Shown in pieces: positions 55,830-64,000 of a DNA stretch of 64,000 nt. This DNA comes from Marinobacter halotolerans (lineage in GTDB: Bacteria; Pseudomonadota; Gammaproteobacteria; Pseudomonadales; Oleiphilaceae). Under the pieces are notes generated by a model. It was not told where the DNA came from, made no database searches, and saw only the letters and a list, made by a program, of their open reading frames with translations. The position numbers and the translations under genes were made by a program. The stretch spans positions 2,046,001 to 2,110,000 of the forward strand of contig NZ_VMHP01000001.1 in the NCBI RefSeq assembly GCF_008795985.1, given 5' to 3'. Position 1 is the first letter of the stretch. Every line of letters starts with the position of its first letter.

Positions 55830-56798
55830 GTGTCTTTTTCGGGTAGCGTACCGTCCGATTCCGAAGCCGGTCTCGCTGCCGCGCTTGCAGATCCGCTTCG
55901 GGGTTTTATCCGCTACCTGGCTTCCGAAAAACGCCATTCCCGTCATACCTGCGCCAACTATGAGGATGATATTCGCCGGTTTGGCGACTGGGTCGCCGGG
56001 TCGCAGGGGCGCTCGGAATGGCGTGATATGACCTCCCATGACTTGCGGCGTTATGTCGCCGTTCTCAGTCGCGCCGGCCTCGGAGGGCGCAGCATTGCCC
56101 GTCATCTTTCCGCCGTTCGTCGATTTTATGATTACCTGCTGCGGGAGCATCTCGCTACGGACAATCCGGTGCTGGATGTAAGAGCACCCAAAGCGGGCCG
56201 AAGACTGCCCCGGGTGGCGGACGTGGATCAGTTGAGCCATCTTCTGGATGCCAGTCCAGATGATCCGCTGGAAACGCGGGATCTGAGCATGTTCGAACTG
56301 CTTTATTCATCGGGCCTGCGTTTGTCCGAACTGGCTGGCCTGGATCTGGAATCGGTTGACCGTCGGGGCGGTGAAGTAAGAGTGCTGGGTAAGGGCGGTA
56401 AGGAACGTATTTTGCCAGTCGGTCGGCGCGCGCTTGAGGCCCTGGAGCAGTGGCTTGCGGCGCGCCCCGCATTGGCTGACGAGCGCGAGCGGGCCCTGTT
56501 TGTCAGCCGCCGCGGAGAGCGCCTGAGCAACCGTAGTATCCAGTCCCGTCTGCGACGCTGGGGAGTAAAGAACGGTGCCGACCAGACGCTGCACCCCCAC
56601 CTGCTGAGACATTCGTTTGCCAGCCATATGCTCGAATCCAGTGGTGATCTGCGCGCGGTTCAGGAGTTGCTTGGCCACGCGGACATCAGTACCACCCAGA
56701 TCTATACTCATCTGGATTATCAGCATCTGGCCAAAGTTTACGATCAAAGCCATCCCCGCGCCCGCCGGGGTCGTAAATCAGATGACACCAAGATATGA
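55830..56798 (+). CDS. xerC: Tyrosine recombinase XerC
   Basis: The 322-residue recombinase works with XerD at dif to resolve chromosome dimers. All catalytic residues are present: R164 (SSGLRLSEL), K188 (GKGGKER), H257-R260 (HLLRHS), H283 (LGHADIS) and Y292 (IYTH). The start is GTG at 55830, two bases after the DUF484 stop. The place after dapF-DUF484 identifies XerC rather than XerD. It is about 20 residues longer than E. coli XerC, mostly at the N-terminus. Confidence 0.95.
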   Translation: MSFSGSVPSDSEAGLAAALADPLRGFIRYLASEKRHSRHTCANYEDDIRRFGDWVAGSQGRSEWRDMTSHDLRRYVAVLSRAGLGGRSIARHLSAVRRFYDYLLREHLATDNPVLDVRAPKAGRRLPRVADVDQLSHLLDASPDDPLETRDLSMFELLYSSGLRLSELAGLDLESVDRRGGEVRVLGKGGKERILPVGRRALEALEQWLAARPALADERERALFVSRRGERLSNRSIQSRLRRWGVKNGADQTLHPHLLRHSFASHMLESSGDLRAVQELLGHADISTTQIYTHLDYQHLAKVYDQSHPRARRGRKSDDTKI

Positions 56799-56830
56799 AT
56801 GACAGGCCCGCCGGACAGCAGGAGACCCAG

Positions 56831-58522
56831 ATGTCATCGGATGCGTCCTGGAAAGACAAATACCTCCGGGAACTCGAAGCCACCGAAGCGCAGCAGGCGC
56901 GTTGGGATACTGAGAAAAACCTACTACTGCGCATGCTGGTTCGCACAAGCCTGGCGTCGGAAGGACAGAGCGCCGAGCTGGATACACTGCTGGCGCGGCT
57001 GAGGGAAGATATCCGCAAGGGCCACCTCGACACCAGTGGCTGGCAGCAACTCCAGGAACGCATTGATCGCAACGTGTCAGGACTGGATGATCGCAAGTCG
57101 GAGTCGGATAGACGGCTGCGGAGCATCTTTGAAAAACTGCTGTCAGACCTACGCCACCACAGCGCGTTCCGGCCTGTCAAAGATCGCCTGAAAGACCTTG
57201 AAAAGCGGCTCCGGAAACCGGAAACCTTCCGTGCATCTTTCAACGAGTGGCTAGTGGATTTTGCCTCTGCTCTGCAGGCCGGAATAGACAGCGACGCTGG
57301 CCGGCAGGCAGCGCGCTCTCCGCAAAAAGGCCTGTTCGGGCGACTGTTTGATCGCGATGCCAGTGACGATGAGGGTCGGGAGCCAGCATTACCGGCAGCG
57401 TCGACCGGTGTTGAAGCGCCACCCGTTGAGTTGGAACCACCCTGTGGTGAAGAGGCTGACCAGCGTTTGCGGATAGCGCGTCGGGTCGGCGAGCTTCTGG
57501 GCCAGCTACTGGAACAGGTGGTTCTGGAGCCGGCCTCGGAGGCCCGGGCGCGGCGCCTTCAGGAAAGCCTGCTGTCCAGTGATGACTGGGGCGAACTGAG
57601 AGAAGGTCTAAGCGGCGTTGCTGAGTTGGTCATTGCGGCTGTCACCCGTAGTCAGCGAGACTTTGAAGCGTTCTTGCGCAGGCTCGACGAGCGCCTGGAT
57701 ACGCTCAAAAAGTATTTTGCGGAACAGGAGAACGCCCAGGCCGGCCGGCTTGGCGCCTCTGCCGAACTGGACCAGGAAATACAGCAGGAGCTGGATGCGT
57801 TCGGGCAGAAAGTTGAGGCCAGCCAGGATTTTCAGGGACTCAAGGCGTCGGTTTCCGGACATCTGACCTCTATTCGCGAGGCCGTGGGGCGGTTTCGAAC
57901 CAAAGAGTCTGAAAGGGAAAAGTATCTGGCCGAGCAGTTGGGTACCTTGCAGGAAAAACTTGCAGCCATGGAAACCCAGGCGGAAAGTGTCAAAGTCGAA
58001 CTGCGGGAACAGCGTCGGCGGGCAATGACCGATGTGCTGACTCAATTGCCGAACCGGGAAGCCTGGAAGGACCGCCTCGACATTGAATATCAGCGCTGGC
58101 GGCGCTATCGCAGCTCCCTTACCCTGGCGGTACTGGACATTGATCTGTTCAAACGGGTCAATGACTCCTACGGCCACAAGGCTGGCGATCGGGTGTTGCA
58201 GTTGGTGGCCAAGGCACTACAGGATCGCCTGCGCCAGACCGACTTCATTGCCCGGTACGGCGGAGAGGAGTTTGTATTGCTGTTTCCGGAAACTTCCGCT
58301 GAGGCTGCCAAAGCCGTTCTCGACGGCCTGCGAGGGCATATCCAGGCGCTGCCGTTTCATTTTCGAGGTGAACCGGTTTCGGTGACTTTCTCTGCTGGCG
58401 TGGCCTGCTTTGACACGGATGATGAACCGGACGAGGTTTTCGACCGTGCGGACCGGTCTCTCTATCACGCCAAGGAAACCGGTCGCGATCAGGTCTGTAT
58501 CGGGGTTCGCCCGGCTCAGTGA
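56831..58522 (+). CDS. Diguanylate cyclase with N-terminal coiled-coil domain
   Basis: The 563-residue protein has a long helical N-terminal region (WKDKYLRELEATE opening, two helical halves, coiled coil around residues 300-415) and a C-terminal GGDEF domain. The active site is GGEEF (477-481), with metal site DIDLFKRVNDS and inhibitory site RQTD five residues before the motif. It is therefore an active, product-inhibited cyclase by sequence. The ATG at 56831 has GGAG at good spacing and matches the start of Pseudomonas homologues. An ATG at 56795 overlapping the xerC stop is the alternative. No membrane segment is seen. Confidence 0.9.
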   Translation: MSSDASWKDKYLRELEATEAQQARWDTEKNLLLRMLVRTSLASEGQSAELDTLLARLREDIRKGHLDTSGWQQLQERIDRNVSGLDDRKSESDRRLRSIFEKLLSDLRHHSAFRPVKDRLKDLEKRLRKPETFRASFNEWLVDFASALQAGIDSDAGRQAARSPQKGLFGRLFDRDASDDEGREPALPAASTGVEAPPVELEPPCGEEADQRLRIARRVGELLGQLLEQVVLEPASEARARRLQESLLSSDDWGELREGLSGVAELVIAAVTRSQRDFEAFLRRLDERLDTLKKYFAEQENAQAGRLGASAELDQEIQQELDAFGQKVEASQDFQGLKASVSGHLTSIREAVGRFRTKESEREKYLAEQLGTLQEKLAAMETQAESVKVELREQRRRAMTDVLTQLPNREAWKDRLDIEYQRWRRYRSSLTLAVLDIDLFKRVNDSYGHKAGDRVLQLVAKALQDRLRQTDFIARYGGEEFVLLFPETSAEAAKAVLDGLRGHIQALPFHFRGEPVSVTFSAGVACFDTDDEPDEVFDRADRSLYHAKETGRDQVCIGVRPAQ

Positions 58523-58749
58523 CGCATGAGTGCGTCCAGTTCGTCGATGACTTCGGCCCAGTCCGAGTCGTCTTCCAGGCCTTCCTCCAGGAAGTTGGAT
58601 TGGGCGTCAGACCAGAAGGGCGCATCCTGCAGGGCAATTTCCGCCGGCAGGGGCGAGTGTCTGGCGATGAAATTCTCGATGCTTGCCTCATCCGCGGGCA
58701 TGCCAAGCTGTTCGAAAAGGGTAGCCAGTGTGTGTTTGCTTGTATCCAT
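58516..58749 (-). CDS. DUF2789 family protein
   Basis: The 77-residue acidic cytoplasmic protein reads MDTSKHTLATLFEQLGMPAD, then FIARHSPLP, LQDAPFW and DWAEVIDELDALMR, the full DUF2789 pattern. Function is unknown. The frame extends upstream to 58851 but the homology starts at 58749. Its last 7 bases overlap the end of the convergent diguanylate cyclase gene. Confidence 0.88.
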   Translation of the reverse strand: MDTSKHTLATLFEQLGMPADEASIENFIARHSPLPAEIALQDAPFWSDAQSNFLEEGLEDDSDWAEVIDELDALMRH

Positions 58750-58833
58750 GGTGGTTGTACGACTCCTGCATGCAATCAGTGAATTTAGTCGGTATCGTTC
58801 CCAGAACTCTAGTCTAACGTATGAGGATATCCA

Positions 58834-61620
58834 GTGAAGGCGGCGTTGCATCTACTGTTGTGTGTGGCCTGCCTGCTTTCGCCTGGCCTTCTGATGGCAG
58901 AGCCGCCCCAACCCTCACCTTCACCAGTGCTGGGCAGTGGGGACCTGGATTGGCTGAGCGCCCGGAAGTCCATTCGGGTGGGCGTACGCAGCGACCAGAT
59001 TCCACTGGTCTTCGATACCGGGGAAGGCCAGTTGGCCGGGGTTTTCATTGATTACCTGAACACTGTTTCCGCCAAACTGGATGTGCCGGTTGAGCAGGTG
59101 ACCGGCACCGAAGCTCAGCTTGACCAGTGGCTGGCAGACGGCATCATTGACGCCCGCCTCAATACGCGGCCGGCGCGGCAGCCCGACGAGGGTGAAACAC
59201 AACTATCCGCGCCTCTCATGTCACTGACCTACGGCCTTTTCGTTGCCACCGGTGATGCCGGAATTCGCGAACTTACGGATCTTGAGAATACCCGTATCGC
59301 TCTTGTCGCCCGGGATGCTAACCAGTATTCCCTGCTGGACCCGGTGAAAAGTTTCACGCCGGTACCGGTGGACACCATAGGCGAGGCCGTCAGTGCGGTG
59401 CTTTCGGGGCAGGCAGATGCCTTTGTCGGGCCCGTTGCCGTAGTGTCGGACTATCTGCGCTCTGCCATGGTGAACGGGGTGCGGCTGGCCCGGCTGATGA
59501 GCAATCAGTCGGTGAACGTAGTGTTTGAGGTGGCCGCCGACAAAGATCGTGTTTTTCGTGTACTTAACCAGGCGGTACTGGCGATAAGTCATAGTGAGCA
59601 CCGGGCGATACGTCAGCCCTGGCTGCAATCCAGTGTGGAGGAAACCGAAGATGGAGCCATCCGTCTGTCGGACGATGAGATAGCGTTCCTCAAGCAGAAT
59701 CCGGATATTGAAATCGGGTTCCGTTCCGCCTGGCCGCCCTTCGAGTTTACCCAGGATGGCGAGCCACGTGGCCTGGTCCCGGATCTGGTCACCCGGCTGG
59801 AGTCACAGCAGTCAGTGCAGTTCGAACGCCGCATGCTGGCGCCGGAGCAGGTGCCGGAAGAGCAGCTGAGCCAGGGCAGGATCGACATCCTTCCAGCCAT
59901 GACCCGAACGCCTCAGCTGGAAGAATCCTTCCTTTTCAGTCGCCCCTACCTGACTGTACCTATCGCGCTGGCGATTCGTGAGGACGGTCGGTTTATCGGT
60001 GAGTTGCGGCAACTCAGGGATGAACGTGTGGGCGTTGTAAACGGGCAGGCCGGCCACGATTACCTGTTGATCAACCACCCCGACCTGAATCTTTATCCGG
60101 TAAGCTCGGTTGAAGAGGGCCTGCTGGCGCTGTCCAACGGTGATCTCGACGTGATGGTGACCCATATTCCCGCGGTGAGTTACACCGTGGCCCGGCTGGG
60201 TCTCTCCAACCTCCGGATTACCAGTATTACCCCTTACCAGTATGAGCTTCGCTTTGCGGTACCAAAGGATCGACCAGAACTGCTGGGCATTTTGAACAAA
60301 GCCCTGGCGAGCCTGGACGCCAGTGAAACCGAAGCCATTTATAACCGCTGGATTCATCTGGATATCGAACAGGAGACCGACTACACCGTGGTTCGGCGCA
60401 TCGTGCTGATCGCGTTGGTGGTGGTACTGATCTTCCTCTACTGGAACCGCAAGCTTTCCCGGGAAGTGGACGAGCGTATCCGCTCGGAGAATGCGCTAAG
60501 ACGGAGTGAGGATGAGCTGCGATCCGCCAAGCAGGATGCAGAGCGTCTGGCCCGTCAGGCCGAGGCGGCCAGCCGTGCGAAGAGTGAATTTCTGGCCAAC
60601 ATGTCCCACGAAATCCGCACCCCGATGAATGCCGTGATCGGCTACAGCGATCTGCTGAGCAACACCGTCAAGGACCCCCAGCAGCGAAACTACCTCAACG
60701 CCATTCGGGCGGGTAGCCGCAGTCTGCTGATGCTGATCAACGACATTCTGGATCTCTCGCGGATCGAGGCCGGCAAGATGCGGCTGGATTATTCTGCGGT
60801 GTCCATGCGCCGCTTGCTTAGCGATGTGCGTCATATCTTCGATCTGCGGGCCACCGAGCAGGGAATTTCCCTGGAAGTCAGCGTTGACTCCCGCATGCCG
60901 GCGGCCATGAGGCTGGATGAAACCCGGTTGCGCCAGGTGCTGTTTAACCTGGTGGGTAACGCCATCAAGTTTACCCATGAAGGCGGTGTGACGGTGCGGG
61001 CCACCGCCACGCCGCAGGCGGGCAGTGACGGCGACGAGGCGGAAGGGCGCATGCCCCGCTCTCAGCTTGTGGTCATCGTGCAGGATACCGGCATCGGCAT
61101 TCCGGAGGATCAGCAACAGCAGATTTTCGACGCCTTCGAACAACAGGAAGGCCAGAACAGCCGCCGCTATGGCGGCACCGGCCTGGGTCTGGCCATCAGC
61201 CGCAAGCTGGTGCGAATGATGGGCGGCGAGCTGGATGTGGAGAGTGAACCAGGCGTCGGGTCCACCTTTACCGTGCGGCTGCCGGATGTGGAGGTAACGG
61301 ACGAGCAGGCAGAGGAGGATGGTCAGCCCCAGGAATCCGACCGCCTGCTCGCCCAGACTCTGAGCATGCAGGAGCGCGGTTGGCTAAGAGAGCAATTGGA
61401 GCGGGACTTCGGTAACGAATGGCAGACGGTCCGGGAAAGCGGCGATCCTGAGCAGATGAGAGATTTTGCCTGCCGGGTGATCGAATGGGGTCAACGGGTG
61501 CGATCGCCGTCAGTGACCCGGTACGGCGAAAAGCTGCTGGCAGATGTTGAAGCATTCAACCTGGATGCGGTAAACAGTGCCCTCGAAGCCTTTCCCCGGC
61601 TATTGGGCCGCGAGCAGTAA
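58834..61620 (+). CDS. Sensor histidine kinase with two periplasmic solute-binding domains (BvgS-like)
   Basis: The 928-residue protein has a signal peptide (residues 1-22) and two family-3 solute-binding domains in tandem (about 45-265 and 285-505). One membrane helix (about 518-538), a short coiled coil, a HisKA domain with H592 ([11 protein letters not shown]) and an HATPase domain ([25 protein letters not shown]) follow. The last 105 residues (about 822-928) are helical and acidic; no receiver or Hpt domain is evident, unlike BvgS or EvgS. The start is GTG at 58834 with GAGG upstream. No response regulator lies next to it, so its output partner is elsewhere. The first binding domain probably senses an amino acid or similar small ligand. 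Confidence 0.9.
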   Translation: MKAALHLLLCVACLLSPGLLMAEPPQPSPSPVLGSGDLDWLSARKSIRVGVRSDQIPLVFDTGEGQLAGVFIDYLNTVSAKLDVPVEQVTGTEAQLDQWLADGIIDARLNTRPARQPDEGETQLSAPLMSLTYGLFVATGDAGIRELTDLENTRIALVARDANQYSLLDPVKSFTPVPVDTIGEAVSAVLSGQADAFVGPVAVVSDYLRSAMVNGVRLARLMSNQSVNVVFEVAADKDRVFRVLNQAVLAISHSEHRAIRQPWLQSSVEETEDGAIRLSDDEIAFLKQNPDIEIGFRSAWPPFEFTQDGEPRGLVPDLVTRLESQQSVQFERRMLAPEQVPEEQLSQGRIDILPAMTRTPQLEESFLFSRPYLTVPIALAIREDGRFIGELRQLRDERVGVVNGQAGHDYLLINHPDLNLYPVSSVEEGLLALSNGDLDVMVTHIPAVSYTVARLGLSNLRITSITPYQYELRFAVPKDRPELLGILNKALASLDASETEAIYNRWIHLDIEQETDYTVVRRIVLIALVVVLIFLYWNRKLSREVDERIRSENALRRSEDELRSAKQDAERLARQAEAASRAKSEFLANMSHEIRTPMNAVIGYSDLLSNTVKDPQQRNYLNAIRAGSRSLLMLINDILDLSRIEAGKMRLDYSAVSMRRLLSDVRHIFDLRATEQGISLEVSVDSRMPAAMRLDETRLRQVLFNLVGNAIKFTHEGGVTVRATATPQAGSDGDEAEGRMPRSQLVVIVQDTGIGIPEDQQQQIFDAFEQQEGQNSRRYGGTGLGLAISRKLVRMMGGELDVESEPGVGSTFTVRLPDVEVTDEQAEEDGQPQESDRLLAQTLSMQERGWLREQLERDFGNEWQTVRESGDPEQMRDFACRVIEWGQRVRSPSVTRYGEKLLADVEAFNLDAVNSALEAFPRLLGREQ

Positions 61621-61630
61621 ATCTAGCGTG

Positions 61631-61993
61631 TTACAGGCAGTCGAACTGGGAGCGCCGGTCAAAAGCGACCGACACCATGTCATAGCCCTGGTTGGTCAGG
61701 TCACGGATCAGGTCGCGGTCTTTGAGCATGGCCATGCACACCTTGTGAACACTGGCCTGGAGCTGTTCTGTGCCGGGCTCGCTGTTGAAGCGGAAATCCA
61801 CGATCAGGTACTTGCGCTCAACCGGGGCGCTGACCGGTATGATTTCACGTTCGATGCTCTCATAGCCGATGTAGGTCGCCTGGTTTTCGGGGAACAGGCC
61901 GCTCAGCAGCACGTCCAGATTGCCAGCCGAGGCTGACCCGGCTCCAAAAAGCAGGGGAAGTGTGAAGGCGCAGATCAGGCGGTTGATGTTCAT
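61631..61993 (-). CDS. Small secreted protein, unknown function
   Basis: The 120-residue product has a signal peptide (MNINRLICAFTLPLLFGAGSASA) and a mature domain of about 97 residues with two cysteines, one near the middle and one two residues from the end (FDCL), which could pair. The ATG at 61993 is chosen because it gives a clean signal; an upstream codon at 62035 does not. It converges with the kinase gene, 10 bases apart. The 250 bases upstream hold a small palindrome (GTAACTAAAGGTTAC, 62070-62084) and no gene. I do not recognise the family. Confidence 0.7.
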   Translation of the reverse strand: MNINRLICAFTLPLLFGAGSASAGNLDVLLSGLFPENQATYIGYESIEREIIPVSAPVERKYLIVDFRFNSEPGTEQLQASVHKVCMAMLKDRDLIRDLTNQGYDMVSVAFDRRSQFDCL

Positions 61994-62243
61994 GGCCGGT
62001 ATTCTCGTGAGATAGCAATGTTCAGACAAGACCAAATTTCAGACAGATAAAGCGATCCGGTAACACTATGTAACTAAAGGTTACTGATCTTTTTGTCGGA
62101 ATTCCAGCAAATGTGTTCATTTTTTGTCCACATTTTTCAATTGTTCACAGTCTTGGGCCGTTGGCCGAGGTCGGTTCAAAGTTCCCCCAGGTCCCGGCTT
62201 TCAACTATGATGTGGGTATTCAGTCAAGGTCAGAGGTAGGATC

Positions 62244-62870
62244 ATGTTCCAACTGGTTTTCAAAGGTGAGTGCACACCCGGCACCGATCCGGAAGAGGCC
62301 CGCAGCAACGCCAGAACCCTGTTCAAGGCCAATGCTGACCAGATCACAAAGATGTTTAGCGGCCAGCCGGTGGTTATCCGCAACCGGCTGGAGGAAGTCC
62401 AGGCCGAGAAGTACAAGGGCGTCCTCAAAAAACACGGCATGGTTGCCTACGTCGAGCCAATGGAAGGGACGGCACCCAAACCGTCTTCGGCCAGACCAGA
62501 GCCCTCAGCTCAGAAAGAACCCTCTGCTCCGGAGCAACCTTCAGCGCCGCCCCGGTCTTCTGCTTCCGATTCCACTCCTTCCCGCGCCGGCGGGTCAGTC
62601 AAAGTCGAGCCGGGCGACAGGCCCAATGTGGCCGGCGAAAAGGTGGACAGCATTCTGGCTGGCTCTGGCCTGACTCTGGACCCGGTAGGGGTCACTCTGG
62701 AGGAGCACAAAGAGGCGCAAGCCCCGATGTTTGAACATCTGGATGAGTGGACCCTGGCACCGCCCGGCGCTGAACTTGTGGAATCCCGCGAGTCACCACC
62801 TCCGGTGGTGCCGGATATCTCCCACCTGTCACTGGCGGATCAGGAAGACGGATCGGGACGCAAAGAGTGA
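62244..62870 (+). CDS. Hypothetical protein with proline/serine-rich linker
   Basis: The 208-residue protein has three parts. An N-terminal domain of about 75 residues (MFQLVFKGECTPGTDPEEAR start) has FSGQPVVIRNRLEEVQAEKYKGVLKKHG (landmarks FSGQP and YKGVLKKHG). A low-complexity linker rich in P, S and E spans about 78-120. A C-terminal segment has LDPVGVTLEE and VPDISHLSLAD. It has no signal peptide. The N-terminal half looks like a compact alpha/beta domain in which pairs of residues around a lysine-rich helix recur. GAGGTAGGATC precedes the ATG. The patatin gene starts 16 bases after its stop. Function unknown. Confidence 0.75.
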   Translation: MFQLVFKGECTPGTDPEEARSNARTLFKANADQITKMFSGQPVVIRNRLEEVQAEKYKGVLKKHGMVAYVEPMEGTAPKPSSARPEPSAQKEPSAPEQPSAPPRSSASDSTPSRAGGSVKVEPGDRPNVAGEKVDSILAGSGLTLDPVGVTLEEHKEAQAPMFEHLDEWTLAPPGAELVESRESPPPVVPDISHLSLADQEDGSGRKE

Positions 62871-62886
62871 TTGCTGGCAGTCAGCG

Positions 62887-64000
62887 ATGTTGATCCTTCG
62901 GTTGAAGATTCCGGTTCTTTTGGCTCTGTTGCTGGCTGCCGTAATGGTGGGCCCGGTGACCGCCGCTGAGAGGCCCACCGTTGCCCTGGTGCTCAGTGGC
63001 GGTGGTGCCAAGGGCATGGCTCATGTGGGCGTGCTGCGGGTGCTGGAAGAGATTCAGGTGCCGGTGGATATTGTGGTGGGCACCAGTGCCGGTTCCGCCG
63101 TCGGAGCCCTCTACAGCCTGGGCATGACAGTTGAAGAGATTGAGGACCGGTTTATCAATCTGGACTGGCTGTCGAGCTTTCGTGATGACCCCGGCCGCGT
63201 CTTCAAGCCCGTCCGCCGTAAGCGCCAGGACTGGCGCTTTCCCATCACCCCCGGTATTGGCGTCAGCGCCGAGGGCCTGGAACTGGGGGGTGGGTTCATC
63301 GCCGGTCAGAACCTGGGATTCATTCTGAACGAACTCACCCTTGATGCGGCCCTGGTGGAGGACTTCGACCGGCTGCCATTGCCCTTTCGCGCGGTGGCGA
63401 CGGATCTGGAATCCGGCGATGCCGTGGTGATTGGCAGCGGAAGCCTGGCCGAGGCGATTCGCGCCAGCATGAGTATCCCGGGGGTTTACGCCCCGGTTTT
63501 CCGAGACGGACGGCTACTGATCGACGGCGGCGTTGCAAACAACCTGCCGGTTTCCGTTGCCCGTGAACTCGGCGCTGACGTAATCATCGCCGTGGATATC
63601 ACCGACCCCCTGATGAGCAGCGACGAGCTCGAGAATGCCTTTAACGTAATCGGCCAGCTCACCACCCTACTGACCCGCAGAAATACCGTGCGCCAGCTTG
63701 ACCTGCTGAATGAGCGTGATGTGTTGATCCGCCCGGACCTGGGCACCCTGTCTTCGGCCGACTTCTACCAGGCCACGCCCTTTTTTGAGCTGGGTGCCAG
63801 TGAGGCCCGCAATCATGCGGTCGAGTTGAACCATCTGTCTGTCAGTGACGAGCAGTGGGCCGCCTATCGGGCGGGCCTCAAGAAAGAGGCGGATGCCCCC
63901 TCGGTCATCACCCGCATCCGGGTGTCAGGCGGTGACCGGCTGGCTTCCGATTTCATCCGCTCCCGCATTACCCAGACACTGGGTGAACCGCTGGACCCGG
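62887..64000 (+). CDS. Patatin-like phospholipase, PlpD/type Vd autotransporter-like, 3' end outside window
   Basis: At least 371 residues are visible, open to the window end. A signal peptide (residues 1-27, ending VTAA) precedes a patatin domain with oxyanion loop GGGAKG (38-43), catalytic serine S67 in GTSAG, and catalytic aspartate D213 in DGG. From about residue 345 a strand-rich segment (TRIRVSGGDRLASDFI) looks like the start of a POTRA domain, as in PlpD, where a 16-stranded outer membrane barrel follows. The enzyme cuts phospholipids (A1-type in PlpD). The rest lies beyond the window, so the barrel is inferred. Confidence 0.88.
   Translation, partial: MLILRLKIPVLLALLLAAVMVGPVTAAERPTVALVLSGGGAKGMAHVGVLRVLEEIQVPVDIVVGTSAGSAVGALYSLGMTVEEIEDRFINLDWLSSFRDDPGRVFKPVRRKRQDWRFPITPGIGVSAEGLELGGGFIAGQNLGFILNELTLDAALVEDFDRLPLPFRAVATDLESGDAVVIGSGSLAEAIRASMSIPGVYAPVFRDGRLLIDGGVANNLPVSVARELGADVIIAVDITDPLMSSDELENAFNVIGQLTTLLTRRNTVRQLDLLNERDVLIRPDLGTLSSADFYQATPFFELGASEARNHAVELNHLSVSDEQWAAYRAGLKKEADAPSVITRIRVSGGDRLASDFIRSRITQTLGEPLDP

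Noticed and set aside
62070..62084. GTAACTAAAGGTTAC hairpin followed by T residues, looking like a terminator.
   Set aside because: The stem is only 5 bp, several bases separate it from the T-run, and no plus-strand transcript is expected to need ending there.

Overview
This is 64 kb of chromosomal DNA from a GC-rich gammaproteobacterium, most likely Marinobacter or a close relative in the Pseudomonadales/Marinobacteraceae. That rests on remembered gene order and protein style, not a search. Several blocks follow the order around the Pseudomonas aeruginosa locus with algZ-algR-hemC-hemD, trxA/ppx/rho, dsbB/rsd/FKBP, and cyaA-lysA-dapF-DUF484-xerC. I see no rRNA, tRNA, CRISPR array, prophage or insertion sequence. 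About 57 protein genes cover roughly 95% of the window, and both ends cut a gene.

Layout. 1-1.0 kb: lrgAB-type membrane pair. 1.2-9.1 kb: a peptide-type ABC importer (binding protein, two permeases, two ATPases), a LysR regulator and a prolidase, forming one peptide-use unit. 9.1-11.4 kb: iron genes bfd and bfr behind a Fur-box-like site, then phosphomannomutase and a structured GGA-hairpin repeat. 11.5-16.5 kb: outer-membrane phospholipase A, cytochrome c5, and a secreted galactose-oxidase-like copper radical oxidase with a small secreted neighbour and a leader that can hide its ribosome binding site. 16.6-24.9 kb: rep helicase, a GGDEF-EAL protein, tex, gshA, rmf. 24.9-32.7 kb: FliL-like protein, dsbB, rsd, FKBP lipoprotein, two small conserved genes, an ABC-F ATPase, ppx, trxA. 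32.7-35.2 kb: molybdopterin operon moaB-moeA-moaD-moaE with a structured leader. 35.6-39.6 kb: rho, a second GGA-hairpin repeat, ubiD and an iron-sulfur flavin reductase. 39.6-47.1 kb: hemCDXY behind algZ-algR, with argH divergent. 47.1-58.8 kb: a PAS-GGDEF-EAL protein with degenerate active sites, class I adenylate cyclase, lptM-lysA-dapF-DUF484-xerC, a diguanylate cyclase, DUF2789. 58.8-64 kb: a sensor kinase with two periplasmic solute-binding domains, two unknown genes and the start of a PlpD-like patatin.

How the parts fit. Most of the window is housekeeping: haem, lysine/peptidoglycan precursor, arginine, glutathione, ubiquinone and molybdenum cofactor synthesis, transcription termination and DNA repair. 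Over this lies a dense signalling layer: three cyclic-di-GMP proteins, one cAMP cyclase, AlgZR and a BvgS-like kinase. The least ordinary items are the two GGA-hairpin repeats, the copper radical oxidase with its self-complementary leader, the moaB leader, and the GGDEF-EAL protein that has lost both catalytic motifs but keeps an RxxD inhibitory-site motif.
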